The translations under genes and the position numbers were made by a program. From JAIOSF01 sp047159865 (GTDB lineage Bacteria > Campylobacterota > Campylobacteria > Campylobacterales > Arcobacteraceae): a stretch of DNA of 64,000 nucleotides. The stretch covers positions 496,001 to 560,000 of the forward strand of contig NZ_AP038804.1 in the NCBI RefSeq assembly GCF_047159865.1, given 5' to 3'. Under the pieces are notes generated by a model. The model searched no databases. It was not told the origin of the DNA and was given only the letters and a program-made list of their open reading frames with translations. The stretch's first letter is position 1. Every line of letters begins with the position of its first letter. Positions 37,868 to 47,454 of the stretch are shown here, piece by piece.

Positions 37868-39286
37868 TTAGTTTTTTATAAAATAACTCTCTATACCTTT
37901 TGCTATACCTTTTGCTATTAATTTTTGGTATGCTTTTGTGGAGATTCTATATCCCTCTTTTGGATGAGATATATAACCAACTTCAACTAAAACAGATGGC
38001 ATTTGAGCACCAACTAATACCCAAAATGGTCCTTCTCTCACTCCTCCATCTCGTATATTTTTTTTACCGTATTTTTGTCTTAATGAAAATAACATATTTT
38101 TTTGTATATCTATTGCCATTTTATTTGCAGCTGTAATTTTTGCTCGATTTAGAATTGTTAATAAAGAATCTTTACTACTCCATCCCATTCCAGTCATATC
38201 ACCTTTATTTTCTAGTGCTGCTACCCTTTTAGCTCTAGCACTTCTAGCAGGTGATAAAAAATACGACTCAACGCCATGTGCTTTATGTGCACGACTTTTT
38301 CGTGCAGCATTTGCATGAATTGAAATAAAAATGTCAGCATGCTTACTATTCGCATATTTTGTTCTATATGATAATTTTAAATATCGATCTTTTTTTCTTG
38401 TTAAATATACTTTAAAACCAAAAGTTTCTAGCTCTTTTTTAAGGTATTTACTTATATTCAATGTGATGTTTTTTTCAAATCTTTTTCTTTTGTAACTAGC
38501 ACCACCATCGCGACCTCCATGACCTGGGTCTATAACGATAACTTTTTTAGCAGGATATAAAATATTTCTATTTGTTTTATATTGCTTTTTATTTGATGTT
38601 GATACAGTTTTTTTATCTAAATTCAATACTTTTATAATAATTTGTCGTTTATTAATAATATAAATTGTTTTAAGGTTCTGTTTATTTTTTAAAGTAATAG
38701 ATAAGAGATCACCTTTTTTTTGGTAAACACTTATTTTATAAACACCTCTCATCGAAAGTTTAGTTGGATAAGCATCTTTAAAATTGCCTTTAAATAGAAA
38801 TTCATCATAATAAAAGTTGCCTTTTTTATGTTCACTAAATTTTATATAAGAACTAGTAATATTTTTATTGAAATTAATAATTATCGAATTGTCTTTTTGT
38901 ATCACAGATGTAATAGAGTATTTTTTACTATTTGAAGATTGCGTAGTTTGAGTTTTTTTTCTTGTTTGTACTTTTTTCTTTTGAACAACTTGTTTTTTAG
39001 GTTTAAATTTAATTACTGATTGGGTTGTTCTATTTTTTATAACAGCTGTATCATCTAATCTGTTTAGTTCTCTTTTATACTTTAAAGTGTTTACATTTAA
39101 TTTATCACCATAACGGATTAATTTTTTTAAATATTCAATCTCTTTTGCCTTATTGTTAGACATAATAGAACCAAGATAAAGTTTTTTTGTAGTATCAAAC
39201 TTCTCTTGATAATATTTACTTCCTACAGCAAATAAAGATTGCGATAATAATATAATAACTAAAAAAGTCTTGCAAAACTTATTCAA
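37868..39286 (-). CDS. N-acetylmuramoyl-L-alanine amidase
   Basis: A 472-residue cell-wall enzyme. Signal peptide (residues 1-20), a Lys/Thr-rich linker to about 120, an AMIN-like beta domain (125-235), and an Amidase_3 catalytic domain from about 250: VIDPGHGGRDGGA (zinc His), ISIHANAA (zinc His) and SVLVEVGYISHP (catalytic Glu). It cleaves peptide stems from glycan strands at division. It is last in the pyrH-rpoZ-spoT-tyrS-nmo operon, as in Campylobacter. Confidence 0.9.
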   Translation of the reverse strand: MNKFCKTFLVIILLSQSLFAVGSKYYQEKFDTTKKLYLGSIMSNNKAKEIEYLKKLIRYGDKLNVNTLKYKRELNRLDDTAVIKNRTTQSVIKFKPKKQVVQKKKVQTRKKTQTTQSSNSKKYSITSVIQKDNSIIINFNKNITSSYIKFSEHKKGNFYYDEFLFKGNFKDAYPTKLSMRGVYKISVYQKKGDLLSITLKNKQNLKTIYIINKRQIIIKVLNLDKKTVSTSNKKQYKTNRNILYPAKKVIVIDPGHGGRDGGASYKRKRFEKNITLNISKYLKKELETFGFKVYLTRKKDRYLKLSYRTKYANSKHADIFISIHANAARKSRAHKAHGVESYFLSPARSARAKRVAALENKGDMTGMGWSSKDSLLTILNRAKITAANKMAIDIQKNMLFSLRQKYGKKNIRDGGVREGPFWVLVGAQMPSVLVEVGYISHPKEGYRISTKAYQKLIAKGIAKGIESYFIKN

Positions 39287-39288
39287 AG

Positions 39289-40371
39289 TTATTCGCCGTT
39301 AGTTAGTTTATCCATTAACTCTTTTACGCTTATTATCTCTTTTACTTTATATCCATTTGAACCAGTAAAAAATAGTCCTGTCTCTAAATCACCTTGGTAT
39401 GCAGCACCTAACCTATCTGCAATACAATATCCAACCGCTTTTGCTTCTACTCCTCTATTACATGGAGCTACACAGTTAGAGATACATTGAACTTTTGGAG
39501 CTGTATTATTTTCTATTGTAAATTGTAAGTTAGTTACAATTCTTCTTGCTGGTAATCCAACAGGTGACTTTCCTAGTTTTATATCTTCTTCTTTTGCATT
39601 TAACAATACATCTTTGAATATATCACCAGCATCACACTCATAAGTTGCAATAAATCTAGTAGCCATTTGTACACCAGTACAACCCATAGCAATAAATTTA
39701 TCAATATCATTTTTATCCCATATACCACCAGCTGCAATAATTGGAATATCTTCTCCCCAATTTTTAGCCTCTTCAAGAACAGGGGGAACAATATTTTCTA
39801 ATTGTGATTCTTCCTTAAAACAGTCATCATATTTGAAACCTTGATGTCCACCACTTAATGGACCCTCAACAATAATTGCATCTGGAACCCTATTGTATTT
39901 TTTCCATTTTTTACAAATAAGTTTTAAAGCTCTTGCACTTGAAACGATAGGAATCAATGCAACATCTGGATAATCTTTTGTAAATTCAGGCATATTTGTT
40001 GGTAATCCAGCTCCTGTAATAATAATATTGATACCTGCTTCACAAGCATCTTTTACCATTCTTCCATAATCGTTACAAGCATATAAAATATTACAAGCTA
40101 GAGGTGCATCTCCACAAATTTTTCTTGCATTTTCAACAATTTCAAAGAATGATTCTCTTGAGTAAAAATTCAGTGCATCTTTTGGTTTGTCTTTTTTCAT
40201 TACTACAGTAACATTTTCACTTTTGTTTTTGTAATAACCTGTTCCAACTGAAGATATAACTCCAAGTCCACCCTCTTTTGATACGCTTCCTGCCAATTGA
40301 TCCCAACTAATTCCTACACCCATACCACCTTGAATAATTGGTTTTTCAATCTCGTATTTACCTATTTTCAT
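39289..40371 (-). CDS. Nitronate monooxygenase family flavoprotein
   Basis: A 360-residue TIM-barrel FMN protein of the nitronate monooxygenase/2-nitropropane dioxygenase group. It opens KPIIQGGMGVGISWDQLAG and has IPIIAAGGIWDKNDIDKFIAMG, GCTGVQMATRFIATYEC and several Cys near 300-320 (CISNCVAPCNR) that may form a metal or redox site. An enoyl-ACP reductase (FabK) role has been seen in relatives. It ends two bases before the amidase start. Confidence 0.85.
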   Translation of the reverse strand: MKIGKYEIEKPIIQGGMGVGISWDQLAGSVSKEGGLGVISSVGTGYYKNKSENVTVVMKKDKPKDALNFYSRESFFEIVENARKICGDAPLACNILYACNDYGRMVKDACEAGINIIITGAGLPTNMPEFTKDYPDVALIPIVSSARALKLICKKWKKYNRVPDAIIVEGPLSGGHQGFKYDDCFKEESQLENIVPPVLEEAKNWGEDIPIIAAGGIWDKNDIDKFIAMGCTGVQMATRFIATYECDAGDIFKDVLLNAKEEDIKLGKSPVGLPARRIVTNLQFTIENNTAPKVQCISNCVAPCNRGVEAKAVGYCIADRLGAAYQGDLETGLFFTGSNGYKVKEIISVKELMDKLTNGE

Positions 40372-40386
40372 CTCATATACCTCAGT

Positions 40387-41595
40387 TTATTTTACTATTA
40401 CTTTTACGAAGTTTTTTTTACCTTTTTGTAAAATAAACTCTCCTGCTTCAAAACAGTATTTATCATCTTCAATTTTTTCTTGGTCAATTTTAACCGCTCC
40501 ACCTTTCATATCTCTTCGCGCTTGAGATGTAGTTGGAACTAAATTACAGTCAACCATAGCTTGTAAAATACCAGTACCGTTTTCTAAAATATATTCATCT
40601 AACTCTGTTGGTATATCTTTTTTAGCAAATATTTTGGTGAACTCTTCTGCTGCATTACTTCCAGCACCCAAACCATGATATCGATCAACAATTTCAATAG
40701 CAAGTAGTTCTTTAACTTTTTTTGGATGAAGTGTTTTATTCTCAACACCCTCTTTCATCTCTTCAATCTCTTTAAGAGTTTTTGAAGAGAGAAGTTCAAA
40801 ATATCGCCACATAAGTTCATCTGAAATACTTAAAACTTTACCAAACATATCATTAGGTTCATCTGTTACACCAATATAGTTACCCAAAGATTTAGACATC
40901 TTTTGAACACCATCTAAGCCCTCTAAAATTGGCATCATTAATACAACTTGTTGTTTTTTTAGATTATAAACTTTTTGCAACTGTCTTCCCATAAGAAGAT
41001 TAAACTTCTGATCTGTACCACCAATCTCAATATCAGATTGTAAATGAACACTATCATATCCTTGTAATAAAGGATATATAAATTCACTCACTGCAATTGG
41101 CGTATTTGAAGCATATCTTTTTGAAAAATCATCTCTTTCAAGCATTCTAGCAACAGTTAAATTTGAAGCTAATTGTATAATCCCTGATGATCCTAATTTT
41201 TGAAGCCAATCATCATTATAAACTACATCAGTTTTCTCTTTATCCAAAATTTTAAATGCTTGTGTTGTATAACTTTCTATATTTTTTAAAACATCTTCTT
41301 TTGACAAAGGTTTTCTCATAGCATTTTTACCAGAAGGATCACCAATCATAGCTGTAAAGTCACCTATTAAAAACTGTACTCTTGCACCATATTTTTGAAA
41401 AAGCGCAAGTTTTTGTAACAGTACAGTATGACCTAAATGTAAATCAGGTGCAGTAGGATCAAATCCAGCTTTTACATAAAATATTTCATTGTTCTCAAAA
41501 TAATTTCTTATTAGTTTTTCTAGTCTAGTGTCATCTATAATTTCAGCTGTTCCTCTTTGGATTTCAGCTATTGCTTCTTTTATCTTTGTTTCCAT
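40387..41595 (-). CDS. tyrS: Tyrosyl-tRNA synthetase
   Basis: The ATG at 41595 (AGGAAA upstream) gives 402 residues; an earlier start would overlap spoT. HIGH-type motif DLHLGHTVLL near residue 50, tyrosine pocket YPLLQGYDSVHL, KMSKS loop QKMSKSLGN near 230, and a C-terminal S4 RNA-binding domain (MVDCNLVPTTSQARRDMKGG). Class I synthetase of normal length. It lies between spoT and the nitronate monooxygenase gene. Confidence 0.95.
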   Translation of the reverse strand: METKIKEAIAEIQRGTAEIIDDTRLEKLIRNYFENNEIFYVKAGFDPTAPDLHLGHTVLLQKLALFQKYGARVQFLIGDFTAMIGDPSGKNAMRKPLSKEDVLKNIESYTTQAFKILDKEKTDVVYNDDWLQKLGSSGIIQLASNLTVARMLERDDFSKRYASNTPIAVSEFIYPLLQGYDSVHLQSDIEIGGTDQKFNLLMGRQLQKVYNLKKQQVVLMMPILEGLDGVQKMSKSLGNYIGVTDEPNDMFGKVLSISDELMWRYFELLSSKTLKEIEEMKEGVENKTLHPKKVKELLAIEIVDRYHGLGAGSNAAEEFTKIFAKKDIPTELDEYILENGTGILQAMVDCNLVPTTSQARRDMKGGAVKIDQEKIEDDKYCFEAGEFILQKGKKNFVKVIVK

Positions 41596-41602
41596 AATTT
41601 TC

Positions 41603-43762
41603 CTATTTGTAGGCATCTATATTCATATAAAATTCTACTATTTTAACTTTTTGCTCTATTAATGCTCTTACTTCTTGTTTATTATCGTTTTTTATTTCAA
41701 AATCTATACTACAATATTGCGTTGAGGAATATTTATCTTTCCCATACTCTATAAATAAAATAGTTGCTTCATGGTCAACGGAAAGATGTGTTAATAATTT
41801 TGCCATCTCACCTCTAACGCTAGGAATACTTGCAACCATCTTATACTTATAAAATTTATCTTTCACCCAATCACAATAAAGCATTTGTTGTTGTTGTTTA
41901 ATTTTTTTATACGCAGTTTCACACATTTTGTGATGAACAACTACATCTTTTGATTCTTTTAATGCAACTATATCATCACCAAATTTTGGATGACAACAAT
42001 GGTCAAATGATACTGAATTTATACTAAAATTTGAATATACCAAAACATTATCAAACTGTATTCTTTTAAGATTTAATGTTTTTATTTTAAATCGAGCAAT
42101 CAAACCATCTTTTTTTCGTACATAGTCTAGCAAAGTTTTTTTAACTTGGCGTAAATGTTCAAGATTATATACTATCTTAGATAAATTTGTTAAGCTTAAT
42201 TCTTCTGTTTCATCTAAAATACTATTTTTATATCTTGAGAAAATAGTATTAATAATATTATGACTTGTTAACTTATCAATATTATTAAGTCTACTATGAC
42301 AAAGTGCTTTAATTGATTTAATAGCTTTTGTTGTTTGTACCATATCTTGCCAAGTACATCTAGGAATAACATGTTCCCCTGTTTTAATAGATACAATATC
42401 TCCACTTTTTAATTGTGTTAATAATGGTTTTTTAATTTTATTTATATTAGCTTCAACAGCCTTATTTCCAACATCTGTGTGAATATTATATGCAAAATCA
42501 TATGCTGTAGCACCTCTTGGAAGTGTAAATATTTCACCTTTTGGTGAGTATACAACTATATCTTCACTATATAAATCTTGTTTTGCATCACTATAAAACT
42601 CTTCAACATTTTCTTCATTTGATGCTAAAGAGTGTAACCAATCCAAGTTAGGACCTTTAGCATTATTCCCACCATTTTTATACTTCCAGTGAGCGGCTAC
42701 ACCAAATTCTGCTATCTCATGCATATTAAATGTTCTTATTTGAACTTCATAAATTTTAGAGTTTGAAAATACTGTTGTATGTACTGTTTGATAGCCATTT
42801 TCTTTTGGTACTGAAATATAATCTTTAAACCGTGCAACTAATGGTTGATAATTTATATGAATAATTCCTAATACATTATAACAATCAAGTGGTTCATTTA
42901 CAATAATTCTTATTGCATATAAATCAAGTACCTCATCGATACTAACACCTTTTCTTTGCATTTTTAAATAAATTGAATAATAGTGTTTTACTCTACTGTA
43001 TATTTTAATATCTCCATCAGAGTAACCATTTTTTTCAAGTAATATTTTTGTATTTGATAAAAAATCATTTAAATTCAATTGTATTTTTTGTTGAAATGCT
43101 TTGATATGAGTATCTATTTTTTGATATTCTGTTGGAAATAAAAATGAAAATGAAAGATCTTCCAACAAATTTTTAATAGTTGATATACCTAATCTATGTG
43201 CAATAGGTGCATATACAACTAGTGTTTCTTCTGATATTTTTTTTTGTTTTTCAGGACGCAAAGCATCTAAAGTGAGCATATTATGGATTCTATCACATAA
43301 TTTGACTACCATTATTCGCACATCTTTGATGGATGCAATAAGCATTTTTCTAAAAGTTAAAGCTGACGATAGTAGTTTCTTATCATCATTTGTATGGGAA
43401 AGTTCATGTTCTCGTATCTCTACAATTTTAGTTAACCCATCAACGATACATGCAACATCAAAGCCAAACTCTTCTTCAATCTCTTCAATAGTTGTTTCAG
43501 TATCCTCTACCACATCGTGTAATAAAGCAGAGATAACCATATGTTCATCATTACTATAATAAGCAGTTACTGTAGCAACTAAAATAGGATGAACTACATA
43601 AGGTTCACCACTTTTACGAAATTGTGTTTTGTGGGAATTGATTGAATAGTCAAGTGCTTTTTCAACACTTTTGGTAAAATCAAAATTTGATTTTAAAAAA
43701 TCTATCGCACCATTAATGGTTTTGATAGATTTAACATCTTGTAAAAATTTATTCAACACCAT
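41603..43762 (-). CDS. spoT: RelA/SpoT bifunctional (p)ppGpp enzyme
   Basis: A 719-residue protein with the complete layout: HD hydrolase domain with HPILVATV and ALLHDVVEDT near residues 45-85, synthetase domain with SRVKHYYSIYLKMQRKG and YQTVHTTVF near 250-330, TGS domain (IVVYSPKGEIFTLPRGATAYDFAY near 400), and an ACT-like end. Both catalytic halves look intact, so it can make and break the alarmone. Chosen start ATG 43762; a TTG lies just before. It overlaps rpoZ by 14 bases. Confidence 0.93.
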   Translation of the reverse strand: MVLNKFLQDVKSIKTINGAIDFLKSNFDFTKSVEKALDYSINSHKTQFRKSGEPYVVHPILVATVTAYYSNDEHMVISALLHDVVEDTETTIEEIEEEFGFDVACIVDGLTKIVEIREHELSHTNDDKKLLSSALTFRKMLIASIKDVRIMVVKLCDRIHNMLTLDALRPEKQKKISEETLVVYAPIAHRLGISTIKNLLEDLSFSFLFPTEYQKIDTHIKAFQQKIQLNLNDFLSNTKILLEKNGYSDGDIKIYSRVKHYYSIYLKMQRKGVSIDEVLDLYAIRIIVNEPLDCYNVLGIIHINYQPLVARFKDYISVPKENGYQTVHTTVFSNSKIYEVQIRTFNMHEIAEFGVAAHWKYKNGGNNAKGPNLDWLHSLASNEENVEEFYSDAKQDLYSEDIVVYSPKGEIFTLPRGATAYDFAYNIHTDVGNKAVEANINKIKKPLLTQLKSGDIVSIKTGEHVIPRCTWQDMVQTTKAIKSIKALCHSRLNNIDKLTSHNIINTIFSRYKNSILDETEELSLTNLSKIVYNLEHLRQVKKTLLDYVRKKDGLIARFKIKTLNLKRIQFDNVLVYSNFSINSVSFDHCCHPKFGDDIVALKESKDVVVHHKMCETAYKKIKQQQQMLYCDWVKDKFYKYKMVASIPSVRGEMAKLLTHLSVDHEATILFIEYGKDKYSSTQYCSIDFEIKNDNKQEVRALIEQKVKIVEFYMNIDAYK

Positions 43763-43958
43763 CAATCACTAGTATACCAGATGCTATCTCTTTTATTGCA
43801 ATATCTGTATATTTCATGTTTTTAGTTTGTTCACTATCTAATAATGGTTTAGCACCTTTGCTTAACTCATCTGCTCTTTGACCTACTGCTACACTTAAAA
43901 CATATCTGTCGTTGTTTACTTTTTCTAATGCCTGTGCTAATATCTCTTCTAATCTCAT
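43749..43958 (-). CDS. rpoZ: RNA polymerase omega subunit
   Basis: A 69-residue protein, MRLEEILAQALEKVNNDRY followed by VLSVAVGQRADELSKG, typical omega. It assists assembly of the polymerase and, with ppGpp, is linked to the stringent response, which suits its coupling to spoT. It lies 15 bases after pyrH with AGGAG before the ATG. Confidence 0.9.
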   Translation of the reverse strand: MRLEEILAQALEKVNNDRYVLSVAVGQRADELSKGAKPLLDSEQTKNMKYTDIAIKEIASGILVIDGVE

Positions 43959-43973
43959 TTAAATTCTCCTCTT

Positions 43974-44681
43974 TTACTTTACTACAGAACACTGGCTGTA
44001 ATCACCATTTATTATATTTAGTAAATTACCTTTTTTATTCATATTTGCTACAACAATAGGCAATCCATTATCTTTTGCTAATGCAATTGCTGTATCATCC
44101 ATAACTTTAATATGATCTTTTAAAGCTTCATCATAACTAATTGTGTCTAATTTTACAGCATCTTCAAATTTTGCAGGATCTTTATCATAAACACCATCAA
44201 CTTTTGTTGCTTTAATTAAAATAGTTGCTTCCACTTCACTTGCTCTTAATGTTGCCGCAGTATCTGTTGTAAAAAATGGATTTCCTGTACCTGCACTAAA
44301 AATAACAACTCTCCCTTTTTCAAGATGTCTTTTTGCTCTTCTTACTATATATGGTTCTGCAATTTGTTCCATTTTAATAGCAGTCTGTAAACGCGCACTT
44401 ACACCAATATGTTCTAAAGCTTCTTGCATCGCTATACCATTTACAACAGTTGCTAACATACCCATATAGTCACCACTTGTTCTTTTAATCACTCCATCAG
44501 CAGCAGCTGTAACACCACGAACAATATTTCCACCACCAATTACGATTCCAACTTCAACATTATTATCAACTAATTCTTTAATTTCATGAGCAATATATTC
44601 TAAAATTTTAGTGTCAATCCCATACCCATTTTCACCAGCCAACGCTTCACCTGAAAACTTTACAAGAACTCTTTTGTTCAT
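43974..44681 (-). CDS. pyrH: Uridylate kinase
   Basis: A 235-residue UMP kinase of the amino-acid kinase fold: VLVKFSGEALAGENGYGID, GIVIGGGNIVRG, FFTTDTAATLRASE and KATKVDGVYDKDPAKF. It makes UDP from UMP. First gene of the pyrH-rpoZ-spoT-tyrS operon, with AAGGGG upstream. Confidence 0.95.
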   Translation of the reverse strand: MNKRVLVKFSGEALAGENGYGIDTKILEYIAHEIKELVDNNVEVGIVIGGGNIVRGVTAAADGVIKRTSGDYMGMLATVVNGIAMQEALEHIGVSARLQTAIKMEQIAEPYIVRRAKRHLEKGRVVIFSAGTGNPFFTTDTAATLRASEVEATILIKATKVDGVYDKDPAKFEDAVKLDTISYDEALKDHIKVMDDTAIALAKDNGLPIVVANMNKKGNLLNIINGDYSQCSVVK

Positions 44682-44791
44682 GGCAACCCCTTTTAAGCAT
44701 TATTTATTATGCGATTTTAGCTAAATTTAAATTATGATTTGTTTAAGCAAAAATGATTCTTCTACTCTCATTAGTCAAGTTTTTTTGAACT

Positions 44792-44821
44792 TACACTTAA
44801 CTCACACTTCATTGATATACT
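44792..44821 (+). promoter_or_regulatory. Probable response-regulator box and -10 element
   Basis: TACACTTAACT and CACACTTCATT are two half-sites at an 11-bp period, the usual form of an OmpR-family binding site. TATACT at 44816-44821 is a good -10 box, with the boxes in the -35 position, as in activator-dependent promoters. It serves the gene at 44849. Confidence 0.5.
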
Positions 44822-44848
44822 TCCATACATCAAAACAAAGGAAAAAAC

Positions 44849-45073
44849 ATGAACATTAAAAAAAATATAGTAATCTTAGCAATTCTTGGAGCAACAAGTT
44901 TATTTGCAGCAGATTTAAAAGAGATTGATACTTTGATTGAGAAGATCAATAAAACAGAAGCAGTTGAAGCTAAACAAGACTTAATGATTAAACTTAATCA
45001 AAAAGTTGAAAAACTCAATAGATTAGATGTTATAGAAGCCCAAACATTAATTGACCAAAAACTTGTAAGATAA
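44849..45073 (+). CDS. Small periplasmic protein, paralogue of 46740-47000
   Basis: A 74-residue protein with a signal peptide cut after LFA (ADLKEIDTLIEKINKTE follows). The mature 54 residues are helical. Their pattern, IDTLIEKI...KQDLMIKLNQKVEKLN...IEAQ, matches the small protein in the two-component operon (46740-47000). AAAGGA before the ATG. It faces the two-component genes and is probably their target and signal or feedback partner. Function unknown. Confidence 0.75.
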   Translation: MNIKKNIVILAILGATSLFAADLKEIDTLIEKINKTEAVEAKQDLMIKLNQKVEKLNRLDVIEAQTLIDQKLVR

Positions 45074-45085
45074 CAAGTTATTTTT
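45060..45085 (+). terminator. Terminator overlapping the stop codon of 44849-45073
   Basis: Stem AACTTGT-AAGATA-ACAAGTT followed by ATTTTTATT. The hairpin contains the stop codon and lies between the two converging genes. Confidence 0.6.
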
Positions 45086-46121
45086 ATTCACTAAAACTTA
45101 GTTCTATAGAAGTACCTATCCCTAAGGTACTTCTAATCTTAATTGTAATATTTAAAATATCACATAGTTGCTGTACAATATTTAGTCCAATACCCATCCC
45201 ATTATCATTTTCTTTATAGTATCTGTGAAACACTTTTTGAGTATTTTTTATCCCTATACCATTATCTTCAATTATTATTTTATTATCAATCAGTTCAATG
45301 GAGACATAACCATTTTTTTTATTGTATTTACAAGCATTTGTTAATAAGTTATCCAAAATACGATCTAACGCATTTTTATTACTTTTGATCACTTTAGAAA
45401 AAGCCTTTTTCTTAAACACTATAGTAGGATACATTTTTTGTAAAATAACAATTTTTTGTTCAGTTAATTTTTCTAAATCTACTGTTTCATTTTTTTCTAA
45501 AGAGATAGGGTTTATCAATTCTAGATTTTTATATAATGATGCAATACTTTTTGCTGAAAGCTCTATTCGATTTATCTCTTCAAAATCACCTTTTTTTCTC
45601 AAAAGCCTTGCATTGAGTAAAATTGAAGTTGCAGGAGTATTCAAATCATGAATCAAATCTTTTAAAAAATCTTCTAAAAGATATAAAGCTTGTTTCATTG
45701 GACGCAATGAATAAAAAGAAAACCCAATAGATATAAGAAGTATTAAAAAGAAAATAATAATACCTACTTCAAAAATTTTTTTCAACATTTGTTTATATAG
45801 TTTTTGATATTTTTTTTCATCAAAAATAATTTTTAAGAGATATGGACCCTTAGAAGGGATTTCAAAATAGGCATAAAGTCCTCCATTATCGTGATAAATT
45901 GTGAATACTTGTTTAAATTTATTTTCTTCTACAATATCAAGAGAAAAGTCATCTCCTTTAAAATCATAAGAATAATCTTTCATTTCATAAAGAATATTTT
46001 TTTCCATCTCCTCAATCTCTTCTTGATGATACATATATAGAACAACACTCGAAAGAAGAAATAAAGGTATAAAAAATAAAACTAATGTTGTAAAAAAAGA
46101 TCTTTTTTCATAGTTTCTCAA
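45084..46121 (-). CDS. Sensor histidine kinase
   Basis: A 345-residue kinase with transmembrane helices near residues 10-30 and 115-135 and a small periplasmic domain of about 85 residues. The phosphoacceptor box is LKDLIHDLNTP (His near 158). The ATPase motifs are LTNACKYN (N box), IEDNGIGIK (G1) and GMGIGLNIV (G2). It overlaps the response regulator gene by 14 bases. Confidence 0.9.
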   Translation of the reverse strand: MRNYEKRSFFTTLVLFFIPLFLLSSVVLYMYHQEEIEEMEKNILYEMKDYSYDFKGDDFSLDIVEENKFKQVFTIYHDNGGLYAYFEIPSKGPYLLKIIFDEKKYQKLYKQMLKKIFEVGIIIFFLILLISIGFSFYSLRPMKQALYLLEDFLKDLIHDLNTPATSILLNARLLRKKGDFEEINRIELSAKSIASLYKNLELINPISLEKNETVDLEKLTEQKIVILQKMYPTIVFKKKAFSKVIKSNKNALDRILDNLLTNACKYNKKNGYVSIELIDNKIIIEDNGIGIKNTQKVFHRYYKENDNGMGIGLNIVQQLCDILNITIKIRSTLGIGTSIELSFSE

Positions 46122-46740
46122 GTTTATATCCTACACCTTTTGTATTTGAAATATTTAAATTTAAACTTCTTTTTAATTTACTTATTACAGCTCTTAGTGC
46201 AGTATCGCTAGGTTTATTCATGCAATCAAAAAAAGATGATTTATCCACTGTTGTATTCATATTTTTAATAAGTAGTGAAAATATCTCTTTTTCGACAACA
46301 CCTAAGGACACCTCCTTTTCTGATTTTGTAATACGATTTTCAAATAGGTCAAATACTATATCATCATACTCTATTGTTGGATTCTTTCTTTTGAGTATAG
46401 CTTTTATTCGAGCTAGAAGTTCATCTAGATCAAATGGTTTCTTGATGTAATCATCACAACCACAATCAAACCCTTCAAGGATAGAACTAGTATCTAGTAA
46501 AGATGTAATAAAAAATGTGGGCGTTTGATCAGCAGACTCTCTTAAGAGTTTTAAAGTATCCATACCATTTAATAAAGGTACATTTACATCAAATAAATAT
46601 AGGTCATATCTATTTTCATAAGTGTATTCCAAAACTTCTTCTCCAGTTTCTACTAAAGTAACAATATAATTCTCTTCTTCTAAGATTTGTATCATTGTTT
46701 GTGCTAAGATAGTATCATCTTCTAGAAGTAATATTTTCAT
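46108..46740 (-). CDS. OmpR-family response regulator
   Basis: A 210-residue regulator. The receiver has acidic residues LLLEDDT, phosphorylated Asp in LYLFDVNVP (near 51) and Lys in YIKKPFD (near 101). The DNA-binding winged helix ends RAVISKLKRSLNL...TKGVGYKL. It probably binds 11-bp direct repeats such as those before the gene at 44849. Starts at the stop of the small periplasmic protein gene. Confidence 0.92.
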   Translation of the reverse strand: MKILLLEDDTILAQTMIQILEEENYIVTLVETGEEVLEYTYENRYDLYLFDVNVPLLNGMDTLKLLRESADQTPTFFITSLLDTSSILEGFDCGCDDYIKKPFDLDELLARIKAILKRKNPTIEYDDIVFDLFENRITKSEKEVSLGVVEKEIFSLLIKNMNTTVDKSSFFDCMNKPSDTALRAVISKLKRSLNLNISNTKGVGYKLEKL

Positions 46741-47000
46741 TATTTAGATTCGATTCTTTGAAAAAGTTTTGATGGAACCTTTTTTTTTGCTTCAATTATG
46801 GCATCAGATTCTTCTCTTTCTTTTTTATTGAGATTGGCTAATTCTTTTTTCAATTGATCAAGATAAAATTTTTTTTCTTTTTTTGTTTTAGCATGATGCA
46901 CTTTTTCTAACAATGTATCAACTTTCAATTCTGCTGCATCTAATGTGATTAGAAAAAAAGTCATCAGGAATAAAAATTTAGAAATAAAGATTCTCATCAT
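46740..47000 (-). CDS. Small periplasmic protein of the two-component operon
   Basis: An 86-residue protein with signal peptide (cut after DAA). The mature part, ELKVDTLLEKVHHAKTKKE and on, is a Lys/Glu-rich helix pair and paralogous to the product at 44849-45073. Its start overlaps the stop of the lipoprotein gene and its stop abuts the regulator's start, so it belongs to the same transcript. It may sense a metal or an envelope state for the kinase, a role not shown by sequence. Confidence 0.75.
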   Translation of the reverse strand: MMRIFISKFLFLMTFFLITLDAAELKVDTLLEKVHHAKTKKEKKFYLDQLKKELANLNKKEREESDAIIEAKKKVPSKLFQRIESK

Positions 47001-47452
47001 TTTTTCTTTTGAGTACTATTATCAAATTTTGCTACTCTACTTTTTATTTTTGACAAAGGGGTAAGCAGAAAACTTTGAAGATTACAATTCATTTTTTTTG
47101 CCATTTGATACTGTAAAATATATTCTTTTTCTGCTTGATTTATGTTTTGAGAAAATATACTAGGAGAATTATTCTCAATCAAAAATAGTTGTGCTTTAGC
47201 ACCTATAATATCTTGTGAAGCAAAATATCCTTTGTCAAATTCACTTTGCACATATAAAAATGCATATTCCATTTTTTTATAGTATTGTTGACATTCTTTG
47301 TCATTTTTTATAATTTTTTGTTTTTGTATTTCGATTTTGTTTTGTACAATGTTTTTACTTGGTGAATGAACACATCCTGAAAAAACAACAAAACATAACA
47401 GCAAATAAGATATTTTTTGCACTTTAAATAGTTTTATTCTTTTCCCAAACAT
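46997..47452 (-). CDS. Lipoprotein of the two-component operon
   Basis: A 151-residue protein with a lipobox VFSGC (Cys near residue 27) after a hydrophobic stretch. The mature part has helices with two Cys (KECQQYYKKMEYAF and KKMNCNLQSF). Family not recognised. It begins two bases after the DEAD-box helicase gene and overlaps the next gene by four bases. Confidence 0.7.
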   Translation of the reverse strand: MFGKRIKLFKVQKISYLLLCFVVFSGCVHSPSKNIVQNKIEIQKQKIIKNDKECQQYYKKMEYAFLYVQSEFDKGYFASQDIIGAKAQLFLIENNSPSIFSQNINQAEKEYILQYQMAKKMNCNLQSFLLTPLSKIKSRVAKFDNSTQKKK

Positions 47453-47454
47453 CT

